A stretch of DNA of 64,000 nucleotides from Rhodospirillales bacterium (GTDB lineage Bacteria > Pseudomonadota > Alphaproteobacteria > Rhodospirillales > Thalassospiraceae). The notes below the pieces were generated by a model. It had not been told where the DNA came from, searched no databases, and saw nothing but the letters and a program-made list of their open reading frames with translations. The position numbers and the translations under genes were made by a program. Below are positions 44,986-53,961 of the stretch, piece by piece. Numbering within the stretch: position 1 is the first letter of the stretch; every line of letters starts with the position of its first letter. The stretch spans positions 744,001 to 808,000 of the forward strand of contig JAHQVT010000006.1 of the NCBI GenBank assembly GCA_019634165.1, given 5' to 3'.

Positions 44986-46443
44986 TCAATAAGGCGCCTC
45001 GACATCGCCGGTTTCGACATAGACCGATTTAATGCGGGTGTAATGTTCAATCGCCGCACGGCCATTTTCACGACCGACACCGGATTTTTTCACGCCACCA
45101 AACGGCATTTCAATCGGGGTAATGTTGTAGGTATTAATCCAGCACGTCCCGGCTTCAAGACGGGCGACAACCCGATGACCACGCGACAGATCCTTGGTAA
45201 ACACACCCGCCGCCAGACCATATTGCGTGTCATTGGCGCGTTTGATGACTTCGTCTTCGTCTTTAAATGTCAAAACAGACATGACCGGACCAAAGATTTC
45301 TTCGCGCACGATGGTCATATCATCGGAACAACCCGCAAAGACCGTCGGGGCAACAAACAAACCGCCTTCTGGCATGCCATCGGTTACGGCATGGCCACCA
45401 AGAACGCATTTTGCGCCCTCTTTTTTACCGGTTTCGATATAGGACATTACCTGATCGAACTGCGCCTTGGTCACAATCGGGCCGACCTGGGTTTCCGGTT
45501 TTTCCGGATCACCCAGAACAAGGTCCTTGGACCGTGCGATCAGTTTTTCGATGAAGGCATCAGCAACACTTTCATGGACAAACACCCGTGTTCCGTTCGA
45601 ACAAATCTGCCCCGATGAATAGAAGTTTGCCATCTGTGCGCCCGAAACCGCGTTATCAAGATTGGCATCTTCAAAAACAATCATCGGTGATTTGCCGCCA
45701 AGCTCCATGGTAACGGCCTTCATGCCGCCCGCGGCAGCGGCGGCAACCTTGGCACCGGTGGCGGCCGATCCGGTCAGTGAAACTTTATCGACATCATCAT
45801 GATCAACAAGGGCCGCACCACATTCGCGCGCACCCTGAACAACGTTGTAAACACCGTCCGGAAGACCTGCTTCCTGCAGGGCTTCGGCAAGTGCGATGGC
45901 CGATAACGGGGTCACTTCGGATGGCTTATAGACAACCGCATTGCCGCACGCCAAGGCGGGGGCTGCTTTCCAACAGGCAATCTGGATCGGATAGTTCCAT
46001 GCACCAATGGCGGCACAAACACCAACGGCTTCACGCCGAGTATAGGCAAAATTCCCGGCAAGATCGATATGTTCACCTGCAAGACTGCCCGCAACACCGG
46101 CAAAATATTCAAGACACTCAACACCGGAAATCACATCGACAATTTCGGTTTCCTGAATGGCGCGGCCCGTATCGCGGGTTTCAACCAGTGCCAATTCATC
46201 GTTACGGTCCCGCAGGATTTGGGCGGCCTTAAACAACACACGTGCGCGCTGTGCAGCGGGTGTGTTTTTCCAAATTTCAAACCCTGCACGCGCGGCCTTA
46301 ACGGCTGCATCAACATCCGATGCCGTGCTTTCATTACCCTTGGCAAGAACCGTGTTGGTCGCTGGGTTCAGCGTTACCATCGCAGCACCAGAACCGCTGG
46401 TTTTCTTGCCATTGATGAAATTCAAGATTTGGTAAAGGCTCAT
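44986..46443 (-). CDS. betB: Betaine aldehyde dehydrogenase
   Basis: The enzyme oxidises betaine aldehyde to glycine betaine with NAD(P). The 485-residue protein has the ALDH motifs AWNYPIQIACWK, ELGGKSPMI with the base glutamate, and GQICSNGTRVFVHE with the nucleophile cysteine. It closes with the family-typical PFGGVKKSGVGRENG. ATG 46443 has CAGGAG seven bases before it. The open frame runs a further 180 bases upstream into betI but without a ribosome site. betI lies immediately upstream and betA follows. Confidence 0.95.
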   Translation of the reverse strand: MSLYQILNFINGKKTSGSGAAMVTLNPATNTVLAKGNESTASDVDAAVKAARAGFEIWKNTPAAQRARVLFKAAQILRDRNDELALVETRDTGRAIQETEIVDVISGVECLEYFAGVAGSLAGEHIDLAGNFAYTRREAVGVCAAIGAWNYPIQIACWKAAPALACGNAVVYKPSEVTPLSAIALAEALQEAGLPDGVYNVVQGARECGAALVDHDDVDKVSLTGSAATGAKVAAAAAGGMKAVTMELGGKSPMIVFEDANLDNAVSGAQMANFYSSGQICSNGTRVFVHESVADAFIEKLIARSKDLVLGDPEKPETQVGPIVTKAQFDQVMSYIETGKKEGAKCVLGGHAVTDGMPEGGLFVAPTVFAGCSDDMTIVREEIFGPVMSVLTFKDEDEVIKRANDTQYGLAAGVFTKDLSRGHRVVARLEAGTCWINTYNITPIEMPFGGVKKSGVGRENGRAAIEHYTRIKSVYVETGDVEAPY

Positions 46444-46507
46444 ATCAAAACTCCTGCAGGCCGCCTCGATGTCGGGCGACCGTAATCTTAAACATTTGAC
46501 GTGTTGT

Positions 46508-47098
46508 TTAGCGCGCGGGCGAATTCGCCAGATAAAGGCGCATGGTACTGTGCACCATTTCGCGCGCGGCTTTGACATCGGCGCGTCCCTCGGAAAGGCC
46601 CGAACGCACCCAGATGCCATCAATCATTGCCGCCAGTGCGGCCGAAATTTCATCTGCACGCTGATCCGTTGTCAGTTGGCGCAGTTCGTGACGCAGATTG
46701 GACGCCAGTCGTTTGAAATAGATCGCATTAATACGGTTAAGCGCCTTGGAAAACGGCACCTGCGACCAGAAGGACAACCACGCCACCGTCACCTGTGGGG
46801 TAAATTGTTCTTCGTTGAAATTCGTATTCACAATCGCTTCTAGTCGGTCTATCGGCGTTTTTGCATTGGCCAGACGCACAAGATAATCGTTGCGCAGTTC
46901 CTGCATCAAGAAGCGCATGGTGGCTTCAAGCAACGCATTCTTACCACCGAAATAATGCGAAATAATGCCCGACGACATACCCGCCGCCTTAGAGATACGC
47001 GCAATCGTCGTATCAGCAAAACCGTGGCGGTGAATGGTTTCAATCGTCGCGTCGATCAACTGCCTGCGGCGAACAGGCTGCATACCAACCTTGGGCAT
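46508..47098 (-). CDS. betI: Choline-responsive TetR-family repressor BetI
   Basis: This 196-residue TetR regulator represses bet genes until choline is present. The helix-turn-helix is at about 12-55 (TTIARISKAAGMSSGIISHYF), and the start MPKVGMQPVRRRQLIDAT is characteristic of BetI. It is the first gene of betI-betB-betA. The upstream divergent gap contains the palindrome ATTGA-ACAA-TCAAT, a candidate operator through which it would control both its own operon and choXWV. Confidence 0.94.
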   Translation of the reverse strand: MPKVGMQPVRRRQLIDATIETIHRHGFADTTIARISKAAGMSSGIISHYFGGKNALLEATMRFLMQELRNDYLVRLANAKTPIDRLEAIVNTNFNEEQFTPQVTVAWLSFWSQVPFSKALNRINAIYFKRLASNLRHELRQLTTDQRADEISAALAAMIDGIWVRSGLSEGRADVKAAREMVHSTMRLYLANSPAR

Positions 47099-47477
47099 TC
47101 ACATCATCCAATTCAAAGCGATCCAAAGGGTTTAGCGTCCGTGCAACAGCATAAGACGCAGTTTTTAGCCATTCGCAATTGACGTGACGTGAATATGATG
47201 TATTTTAATTGAACAATCAATCAATAAAAACACACCGTCATTTGCGGCGCACAGATCCGTGGGATCACACATAGTTGCGCGGCTTTGCGGTTGTTTTTCT
47301 GATTATTCCGGTCCATGCGATGGGGTTCTGGGGAACCTGATTGCGTGGCTCTGGGCGAGTGTTAGCGACTTACGATATTACGTTGATGTTCGTCTGGCCT
47401 CCGGAACCGAGAGTCTGATGACTGCGCAATCGCAGCCATTAGTAACCGTTAGGTTTACACAAGGGAGAACCAGAAAC
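47099..47477. promoter_or_regulatory. Divergent betI / choX regulatory region (379 bases)
   Basis: It contains the BetI-like palindrome at 47208-47221 in an AT-rich patch 110 bases from betI. The choX-proximal 200 bases hold no clear element other than AAGGGAG just before choX. An open frame continuing upstream of choX to 47259 has no family support. Confidence 0.6.
47208..47221. promoter_or_regulatory. Candidate BetI operator
   Basis: Perfect 5-base arms ATTGA and TCAAT surround ACAA. The E. coli BetI site, as I recall it, has the related form ATTGGACGTTCAAT. Overlapping TCAATCAAT repeats extend it to the right. Confidence 0.5.
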
Positions 47478-48437
47478 ATGACCACTCTTTCCACGTTCGG
47501 CCGTCTTCTTGGCAGCACCATCATTGCCACCACCCTTCTGGGTGCCGCAAGTGCCAAAGCAGCCGACAGCGATGCCTGCAAAACCGTAACGTTTTCTGAT
47601 GTTGGCTGGACCGACATCACGGCAACCACGGCAACCGCATCGGTTATTCTTGACGCATTGGGCTATGATGCAGAAACCGAACTTCTGTCGGTTCCTGTCA
47701 CCTATACCAGCCTTGCCAATGGCGATGTTGACGTGTTCCTTGGCAACTGGATGCCAACCATGGCCGCCGACATTCAGCCATATCTCGACAAAGGGACTGT
47801 TGTTACCACCGGTGCAAACCTTGAAGGTGCAAAATACACCCTTGCCGTTTCCAAGAATGCCTTTGACGCAGGCCTGAAAGACTTCGCTGACATCGCCAAA
47901 TTCAAAGATCAGCTTGATGGCGAAATTTACGGCATTGAGCCGGGCAACGATGGCAACCGTCTGATTCAGGACATGATCGATGGCGATCAGTTCGGTCTTG
48001 CAGGCTTTGAACTTGTTGAATCCTCCGAACAGGGCATGCTGTCGGAAGTTAAGCGTAAGTCATCGCGCGATCAGTTCATCGTCTTCCTTGGTTGGGAACC
48101 GCATCCGATGAATGCAAAATACGACATGGCCTATCTTGATGGTGGCGATGACGTATTTGGTCCGAACTTTGGCGGTGCTACGGTTCATACCAACCTTCGT
48201 GCCGGTTACACCGAAGCATGCCCGAATGCGGGTAAATTCGTGACCAACCTTCGTTTCAGCCTTGCCATGGAAAACGAAATCATGGATGCGATCCTTAACG
48301 AAGGTACCGATCCGGCAAAAGCAGCATCTGCTTGGATTAAAGCCAATCCGGATGCAGCATATGCATGGCTTGACGGCGTGACCACCTTTGACGGTGGTGA
48401 CGCAAAGGCAGCGCTGAAAAGCGGCCTTGGTCTTTAA
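47478..48437 (+). CDS. choX: Choline ABC transporter substrate-binding protein
   Basis: This periplasmic choline receptor has 319 residues. A Sec signal peptide covers residues 1-28 (cleavage near AKA-A). The mature region begins with CKTVTFSDVGWTDITATTATA, and the segment DVFLGNWMPTM is typical of ChoX/ProX proteins, whose aromatic cage binds the trimethylammonium group. ATG 47478 follows AAGGGAG. The gene heads choX-choW-choV, divergent from betIBA. A very strong hairpin follows and should give extra transcript for this gene. Confidence 0.93.
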   Translation: MTTLSTFGRLLGSTIIATTLLGAASAKAADSDACKTVTFSDVGWTDITATTATASVILDALGYDAETELLSVPVTYTSLANGDVDVFLGNWMPTMAADIQPYLDKGTVVTTGANLEGAKYTLAVSKNAFDAGLKDFADIAKFKDQLDGEIYGIEPGNDGNRLIQDMIDGDQFGLAGFELVESSEQGMLSEVKRKSSRDQFIVFLGWEPHPMNAKYDMAYLDGGDDVFGPNFGGATVHTNLRAGYTEACPNAGKFVTNLRFSLAMENEIMDAILNEGTDPAKAASAWIKANPDAAYAWLDGVTTFDGGDAKAALKSGLGL

Positions 48438-48480
48438 GCTTCCGTAAATAGGCGGGCCTTGCCCGCATTTGCGATCCTAC

Positions 48481-48535
48481 CGATACGCCCGCGCCCCGAA
48501 ATCGGGCACCGCGCGGGCGTATCGCGTTTTAATTT
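48481..48535 (+). terminator. Strong hairpin between choX and choW
   Basis: Perfect 14-bp arms CGATACGCCCGCGC (48481-48494) and GCGCGGGCGTATCG (48511-48524) enclose a second small stem CCCGA/TCGGG. The T-rich tail CGTTTTAATTTG follows. It lies 44 bases after choX and 22 before choW, so it is probably a leaky terminator. Confidence 0.85.
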
Positions 48536-48545
48536 GATTTAAAAA

Positions 48546-49412
48546 ATGAACGGAATTTTTCCCATGGAATGGCTCACGGAAACGAAGATTCCGCTGGGAC
48601 AGTGGATTGCATCCCTCATGGATGCGCTTAATGAACATGCCGATTTCGTCTTTTATACCATCTCGGATGTTCTTGAATTCATTATTGAAAACACCATTGA
48701 TTTTCTGGTGTGGCTCCCGCCCCTTTTGATGATTGCCGGTTTCGGCGTGTTGGCTGCCGTCCTCCATAAATCATGGAAATTGTCGGCCTTTACCATTCTT
48801 TCCCTGCTTTTGATTGTTAATCTGGGCTATTGGGAAGAAACCATGGAAACGCTGGCACTTGTTCTTTATGCCTCGCTGTTTTGCATGGTCATTGGGGTGC
48901 CGCTTGGTGTTGCATCAGCACACCGTCCATGGCTGTATCAGGCCATGCGTCCGATCCTTGATTTGATGCAGACCATCCCGACTTTCGTGTATTTGATCCC
49001 GACCCTGATTCTGTTTGGTCTGGGCGTGGTCCCCGGTTTGATTTCAACCGTGATCTTTGCAATTGCCGCCCCGATCCGCCTGACCCATCTGGGCATTTCA
49101 AGCACGCCCAAGGCGTTGATCGAAGCAGGTGAAAGCTTTGGCTGCACACCACGTCAATTGCTGTTCAAGGTCGAACTTCCATCGGCCATGCCATCAATCA
49201 TGGCAGGCCTCACCCAATGCATCATGCTTTCGCTTTCAATGGTCGTGATTGCCGCCCTTGTCGGGGCAGATGGCCTTGGTAAACCTGTGGTACGCGCACT
49301 TAATACCGTGAACATCGCCCAAGGGTTTGAAGCCGGTCTTGCGATTGTGATCTTGGCCATTGTGCTTGATCGCATCTGCCGCCGTGACAATAACGAAACT
49401 TCGGGGCAGTGA
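48546..49412 (+). CDS. choW: Choline ABC transporter permease
   Basis: This is an inner-membrane permease of the ProW group with 288 residues and about six helices. The ATPase-contact loop reads IEAGESFGCTPRQLLFKVELPSAMPSI. The annotated ATG 48546 has no clear ribosome site. The in-frame ATG at 48564 (MEWLTETKIPLGQW) is equally likely and gives 282 residues. The stop overlaps the region of the choV start, indicating coupling. It works with ChoX and ChoV in high-affinity choline uptake. Confidence 0.92.
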   Translation: MNGIFPMEWLTETKIPLGQWIASLMDALNEHADFVFYTISDVLEFIIENTIDFLVWLPPLLMIAGFGVLAAVLHKSWKLSAFTILSLLLIVNLGYWEETMETLALVLYASLFCMVIGVPLGVASAHRPWLYQAMRPILDLMQTIPTFVYLIPTLILFGLGVVPGLISTVIFAIAAPIRLTHLGISSTPKALIEAGESFGCTPRQLLFKVELPSAMPSIMAGLTQCIMLSLSMVVIAALVGADGLGKPVVRALNTVNIAQGFEAGLAIVILAIVLDRICRRDNNETSGQ

Positions 49413-49414
49413 TC

Positions 49415-50611
49415 ATGACCAATGCAATTGAATTTGAAAATATCGACGTCATATTCGGCAATCGTCAGGCTGAATCACTTGCCCTGCTTGACGCTGGCAA
49501 GACCCGTTCCGAAATCGCCGAGGCCAACAACAATGTTCTTGGCGTTGCGGGGGTCAATCTGAATGTCCCACAAGGCGAGATTTGCGTTCTGATGGGGCTT
49601 TCAGGGTCCGGTAAATCATCACTTCTGCGCTGTGTGAATGGCCTCAATACCGTATCGCGCGGATCGCTTCGGGTGCGCGATGGCGACTGGATGGAAGACG
49701 TCACCAAATGTGATGGCCCAACCCTTCGTAAATTGCGCCGTGAATGCGTTGCGATGGTCTTTCAGCAATTTGGCCTTTTGCCATGGCGAACCGTTGCCGA
49801 GAATGTCGGCTTTGGTCTTGAGCTTCGCGGCATGGGACCAAAGGAACGCCGCGAAGTTGTGAATGAAAAACTCGCCCTTGTCGGCCTTGATCAATGGGCA
49901 GACAAATATGCCCATGAATTATCCGGCGGTATGCAGCAGCGTGTTGGTCTTGCGCGTGCCTTTGCAACCGATGCGCCGATCCTTCTGATGGACGAACCGT
50001 TTTCGGCCCTTGATCCGCTGATCCGTAATCGTCTGCAGGACGAGTTGCTTGATCTTCAGGAAAAGCTGAACAAAACCATTTTGTTTGTCAGCCATGATCT
50101 CGATGAAGCCATGAAACTTGGCAATTCGATTGCCATCATGGAAGGCGGTTATGTTGTGCAGCACGGCACCCCGGAAGACATCGCCTTGCGTCCGGCCAAT
50201 GAATATGTTGCCGATTTTGTCGCCCATATGAACCCGGTCCACATCCTGCGCGGTCGTGCGATCATGCAGCGTGTGTCCAAGGATCAACGCAACAGCACGG
50301 GCGATCTTCTGATTGCAGATGAAGACATGCATATCACGGTTGAAAACGGCGTTGTCCGGGCCGCTCATAACACCACAATCGGCGCACTTAAGCTGATTAA
50401 TTATGATGGCACCCTGCCCGCCGATCTCGACGAGACGGACAATTCAGTGGTCTTTGTTGCCCAAGATGATGTGCTGCTTAAAGATTTGATCGATATGCGC
50501 TCCATCACCCAGAACCCGGTGATCTTAACCCGCGAAGGCAAGATTTCCGGTACATTGGGTCGCAAGGAGTTCTTTGACAGTTTGACACAGACCGCATCTG
50601 TACCAGACTGA
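49415..50611 (+). CDS. choV: Choline ABC transporter ATPase
   Basis: This ProV-type ATPase of 398 residues drives choline uptake. Its ProV-like N-terminal insertion (ALLDAGKTRSEIAEANN) precedes Walker A GLSGSGKSS. Signature LSGGMQQRVGLARAFATD and Walker B LLMDEPFSALDP follow. Residues after about 285 form the CBS-like regulatory tail that senses ionic strength in relatives. The ATG at 49415 is preferred; a GTG two codons earlier overlaps the choW stop. A terminator follows 30 bases later. Confidence 0.93.
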   Translation: MTNAIEFENIDVIFGNRQAESLALLDAGKTRSEIAEANNNVLGVAGVNLNVPQGEICVLMGLSGSGKSSLLRCVNGLNTVSRGSLRVRDGDWMEDVTKCDGPTLRKLRRECVAMVFQQFGLLPWRTVAENVGFGLELRGMGPKERREVVNEKLALVGLDQWADKYAHELSGGMQQRVGLARAFATDAPILLMDEPFSALDPLIRNRLQDELLDLQEKLNKTILFVSHDLDEAMKLGNSIAIMEGGYVVQHGTPEDIALRPANEYVADFVAHMNPVHILRGRAIMQRVSKDQRNSTGDLLIADEDMHITVENGVVRAAHNTTIGALKLINYDGTLPADLDETDNSVVFVAQDDVLLKDLIDMRSITQNPVILTREGKISGTLGRKEFFDSLTQTASVPD

Positions 50612-50640
50612 TCTGCCAGACATATCCAAGCCATCTAAAA

Positions 50641-50673
50641 ACAAAGGCGACCGTTCATCGGTCGCCTTTGTTT
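50641..50673. terminator. Bidirectional terminator between choV and moaD
   Basis: The 11-bp stem AAAGGCGACCG/CGGTCGCCTTT has a TTCAT loop and flanking A and T runs. It separates convergent choV and moaD. Confidence 0.88.
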
Positions 50674-50694
50674 ATATCAAGACTTTGGCGAACG

Positions 50695-50946
50695 TTAGCC
50701 ACCCGTAACCGGCGGGAACAGGGCAATTTCCGTGGCCTTGGTTACATCCGTATCAGGCGTCGCATATTCCTGATCCACCGCAACACGAATGATCGCAGGT
50801 TCCGAAAGGGCATTGGCAAAATTCGCCCCACGTGTTGGCAACCACGCCAAAAGGTCGGTTACAGTTTTAACATCACTGGGCAATTCGACGGTTTCTTCGG
50901 CAATGCCGATACGGTCTTTGACCCAGGAAAAATAGACCAGTTTCAT
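50695..50946 (-). CDS. moaD: Molybdopterin synthase sulfur carrier subunit
   Basis: This is an 83-residue ubiquitin-fold protein ending in the obligatory Gly-Gly (FPPVTGG), which is thiocarboxylated to donate sulfur in molybdopterin synthesis. The start MKLVYFSWVKDRIG is MoaD-like. ATG 50946 has AGGA eight bases before it; an upstream frame to 51009 is not family-like. The partner moaE is not within the window, at least not beside it, which is unusual as moaD-moaE usually sit together. Convergent with choV; the LysR gene lies 78 bases upstream on the same strand. Confidence 0.9.
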   Translation of the reverse strand: MKLVYFSWVKDRIGIAEETVELPSDVKTVTDLLAWLPTRGANFANALSEPAIIRVAVDQEYATPDTDVTKATEIALFPPVTGG

Positions 50947-51024
50947 GTGCAATCCTGATGGTTCATTCGCAATTTCCCGCAGCTTTGCGCAAACCTCGTC
51001 ATGGTGCAAGTCCCGATCACGTGA

Positions 51025-51969
51025 TCATGGATAAACGAAATAGCCATCAGGGGCATTTTCCAACCTTGCGGTCAGGTTATCGATAAAGAAACGTTCTGCC
51101 CGGCTAAGCGACATGCGCGGGTTGGTCACAAGGTAAATGTCAATCGCTGGCGGGTCGACATAAGGCGGGAGACGCCATAACTGGCCGCGTTCCGTGGCAT
51201 TTTGCACCACATGGATCGGCAGTGGCCCAATCCCAAGCCCGGCATTGATCAAACGCCTTACTTCTTCAAGATGCGGACTCACAGCAACCACTTTGCCCTT
51301 CAGGCCTTGTTGTGCGCGTAAAATGGCCACCGGGGCAAGTGCATCGGAAAGCTGATCGGTCGAAAAGGATACGAACGCTTCGCTTCTAAGGTCCGCCAAT
51401 GTCAGGTCTTTTTGCCCAAACAAATGATGACTTGGCCCACAGAAGAACCCGAAATGTTCGCGGTACAGACGGCGATATTCCAATCGGGGATGCTTTTCAC
51501 GCACCAGACAAATGCCAAAACTGGCCTGCTGGGATAGAACCTGATCGGTCACATGACCAGATGTTGCGACATTGATTTCATAGGTCACTTCGGGATGAAG
51601 ACGGTTAAATTCAAACAAACCATCATCAAGCGGCGGGAAAACAACGTGACTGGCCAACCACAAATGCAAATGCCCGGTCAATTGACTGCCGCTATCGGAC
51701 ATCACATCAGACAACCGCCCGATGGCCCCACAGATTTCCCGACATTCGTGATAAAGCGCTTGGCCCTGCTCGGTTACTTCAAACCGGCCACGTTCACGGT
51801 CAATCAGGCGCGCACCGATCTGATCTTCAAGCCGCTTCAAGGCGTTACTGACACTGGGCTGGCGCAGTAACAGCCGGTTGGCCGCCCCGGTGATCGATCG
51901 TTCTTCAACGATCACGGTAAAGGTATGCAACAGGTTCCAATCAAACTGGCGCCGCATCAATTCATTCAT
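51025..51969 (-). CDS. LysR-family regulator divergent from the amine-catabolism cluster
   Basis: This LysR-type regulator has 314 residues. An N-terminal winged helix (about 12-70, RSITGAANRLLLRQPSVSNALKRLED) precedes the two-lobed effector domain. ATG 51969 has GGGGG six bases before it. It is divergent from the ten-gene transport and catabolism block, the classic arrangement for a LysR activator whose co-inducer is the pathway substrate. A TTGC-N7-GCAA dyad with a T-N11-A core sits in the shared promoter region at 52044-52058. The effector is unknown. Confidence 0.88.
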   Translation of the reverse strand: MNELMRRQFDWNLLHTFTVIVEERSITGAANRLLLRQPSVSNALKRLEDQIGARLIDRERGRFEVTEQGQALYHECREICGAIGRLSDVMSDSGSQLTGHLHLWLASHVVFPPLDDGLFEFNRLHPEVTYEINVATSGHVTDQVLSQQASFGICLVREKHPRLEYRRLYREHFGFFCGPSHHLFGQKDLTLADLRSEAFVSFSTDQLSDALAPVAILRAQQGLKGKVVAVSPHLEEVRRLINAGLGIGPLPIHVVQNATERGQLWRLPPYVDPPAIDIYLVTNPRMSLSRAERFFIDNLTARLENAPDGYFVYP

Positions 51970-52043
51970 CGAAATCCCCCACCGAAACCCATCAAAAATC
52001 CATCCCATAGCAAACGGCTATGGGATCTATTCTACTTATCTAT

Positions 52044-52058
52044 TTGCGCTATGTGCAA
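52044..52058. promoter_or_regulatory. Candidate LysR-type operator
   Basis: TTGC and GCAA arms flank seven bases, giving the T-N11-A core expected for LysR regulators. It lies in the 175-base gap between the divergent regulator and permease genes, 75 bases from the regulator start. Confidence 0.5.
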
Positions 52059-52144
52059 GTCTGAGGTGGAATAGGGACAAGATAAATTTCAACGGCCAAA
52101 TAACCGCGCACGGCATCGCCGGAGCATAATAACGGGAGGCATAA

Positions 52145-53017
52145 ATGGCCGCAGATATCGCTGGGGAGCGTCGCGCTCCTTGGATGCTGCTATCGCCGTC
52201 ACTGGCAACAGTCGGGCTGTTACTGATCATTCCGATGATGTTCATCATCGTGTATTCGTTCTGGTTGCGCACCGCGACCGGGGCTGATCAAGTCGGCTTT
52301 TATCTTGATAACTGGATTGAAGTTCTGGGCGACCGGTTCTATCGCGATATCCTGTTTCAAACCTTTGCCATTGCCTTCTATACCACCATTATTTGCGCTT
52401 TCGTCGGCTATATCCCTGCCTATTTCGTTGCCAACACCCCGATGAAATCCAAGGCATTTTTGCTTTTGATGCTGATGCTGCCATTCTGGATCAGCTACAT
52501 CATCCGCACCATGTCTTGGATTAATATTCTGGGCACATCGGGTGCGCTCAATACCATGATGCTGTCAATTGGCATTATCGATGAGCCGATCCAGATGCTC
52601 TATAACCAGACCACCGTGATCCTTGGTCTGGTGCATTATCTTCTGCCCTTCATGATCCTGAATGTCTATGTCAGCCTTGATGGCATTGACAAAAACCTGA
52701 CCGAAGCTGCCCAAAGCCTTGGCTGCACAGGTTGGCAGGCCTTCCGCGAAGTCACCCTGCCCCTGTCATTTCCGGGATTGGCCGCAGGATCGCTTCTTTG
52801 TTTTGTCTTGGCTGCTGGCACCTATATCACCCCGATTGTCCTGGGTGGGCCGCGTGATGCGATGTTTGCCAATCTTGTGTTTGAAGCCATCGTCACCCAA
52901 TTGAACTGGCCGCTTGGCTCTGCTCTTTCGCTTGTCCTCCTCGCCCTGCTGGGCGCGCTGGTCGTCGTCTATACCCGTTACCTTGGCGTCGATCAGATCG
53001 CCAAGAGTTTCAAATAA
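52145..53017 (+). CDS. Polyamine-type ABC transporter permease 1 (PotB/PotH-like)
   Basis: This inner-membrane permease of 290 residues belongs to the spermidine/putrescine importer family. It has about six helices and the ATPase-contact loop EAAQSLGCTGWQAFREVTLPL. GGGAGG lies six bases before the start. It is the first gene of the block controlled by the divergent LysR protein. Its partner permease starts 11 bases after its stop. Related systems carry polyamines, opines, gamma-aminobutyrate or other small cationic compounds, so the substrate is not fixed by this gene alone. Confidence 0.9.
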   Translation: MAADIAGERRAPWMLLSPSLATVGLLLIIPMMFIIVYSFWLRTATGADQVGFYLDNWIEVLGDRFYRDILFQTFAIAFYTTIICAFVGYIPAYFVANTPMKSKAFLLLMLMLPFWISYIIRTMSWINILGTSGALNTMMLSIGIIDEPIQMLYNQTTVILGLVHYLLPFMILNVYVSLDGIDKNLTEAAQSLGCTGWQAFREVTLPLSFPGLAAGSLLCFVLAAGTYITPIVLGGPRDAMFANLVFEAIVTQLNWPLGSALSLVLLALLGALVVVYTRYLGVDQIAKSFK

Positions 53018-53028
53018 GGAAGGGTTTT

Positions 53029-53850
53029 ATGATGATGTCCGGTTGGTCAATGATCCGCATTGCAACGATCCTTGTTTACCTGTTCCTGTTTGCGCCGGTC
53101 GCGGTTGTGATCCTGCTTGCCTTTAACGCCAATCAGTTTGGCGGCTTCCCGATCGAAGGTTTCTCGCTGCGTTGGTTTGAAGCGCTTTGGAACAATGATG
53201 CGATTGTACGGGCTTTCAAAACTTCCCTGTTGCTGGGGCTTTTGACCAGTGCGGTTTCAACCACACTTGGCACCATGGCCGCCCTTGCCATGGTCAGATA
53301 CGACTTTCCGGGGAAACGGACCATTTCGACCCTATTGGTTGCGCCAATCCTGATCCCGGAAGTCGTTTTGGCTGTGGCACTCCTTTTATTCCTGCAGTTC
53401 CTTGCCATGCCCAAAAGCTTTGGTCTGCTGTTGATGGGCCATGTTGTCTTTACCCTGCCCTTTGTGGTGCTGGTGGTTCAGGCACGGCTTGTCTCCATCC
53501 GCCGTGACGTCGAAGAAGCTGCCATGAGTTTGGGTGCAACCCCGATCCAGACATTTTTCCAAATCACCCTGCCCTTGATGCTGCCTGCGGTGATGGCCGG
53601 AATGCTGTTTTCCTTCACAATTTCATTTGATGACATTACCGGCACTCTGTTCTGGAAACCGGGGGGGGTCGAAACCGTCCCAACCCAGATTTTCGCCATG
53701 CTGCGCAATTCCATCAGCCCGGAAATCAATGCGCTGGGCGCTGTCATGGTGATCTTTACAATCGCACTGCCATTGATTGCGGCATCGGTTGCGCGGGTTG
53801 TTTCCATCCAAAAACTGCGCGCATCAAACCGGGCAGAAAAGCCCGGCTGA
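53029..53850 (+). CDS. Polyamine-type ABC transporter permease 2 (PotC/PotI-like)
   Basis: This second permease of 273 residues has the ATPase-contact loop DVEEAAMSLGATPIQTFFQITLPL typical of PotC. AAGGAAGGG precedes the start. The gene contains a run of eight G at 53661-53668 that stays in frame (WKPGGVETVP), so it is intact. The binding-protein gene follows after 111 bases. Confidence 0.9.
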   Translation: MMMSGWSMIRIATILVYLFLFAPVAVVILLAFNANQFGGFPIEGFSLRWFEALWNNDAIVRAFKTSLLLGLLTSAVSTTLGTMAALAMVRYDFPGKRTISTLLVAPILIPEVVLAVALLLFLQFLAMPKSFGLLLMGHVVFTLPFVVLVVQARLVSIRRDVEEAAMSLGATPIQTFFQITLPLMLPAVMAGMLFSFTISFDDITGTLFWKPGGVETVPTQIFAMLRNSISPEINALGAVMVIFTIALPLIAASVARVVSIQKLRASNRAEKPG

Positions 53851-53961
53851 ACATGTTTCGAATATCGCGGGAAACCGCCAAAACCAAAAACAATATCGCT
53901 TAACCAACGACCAAGAACAAAACCGATTAACGGATTAAATTGTTTTATCAGGAGGCCTTAA

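Noticed and set aside
47259-47477. Upstream extension of choX
   Set aside because: It would put 73 residues before a clear Sec signal peptide; ATG 47478 is the natural start.
53661-53668. Run of eight G in the second polyamine-type permease, suspected frameshift
   Set aside because: The frame continues correctly through WKPGGVETVP to the normal end, so the gene is intact.
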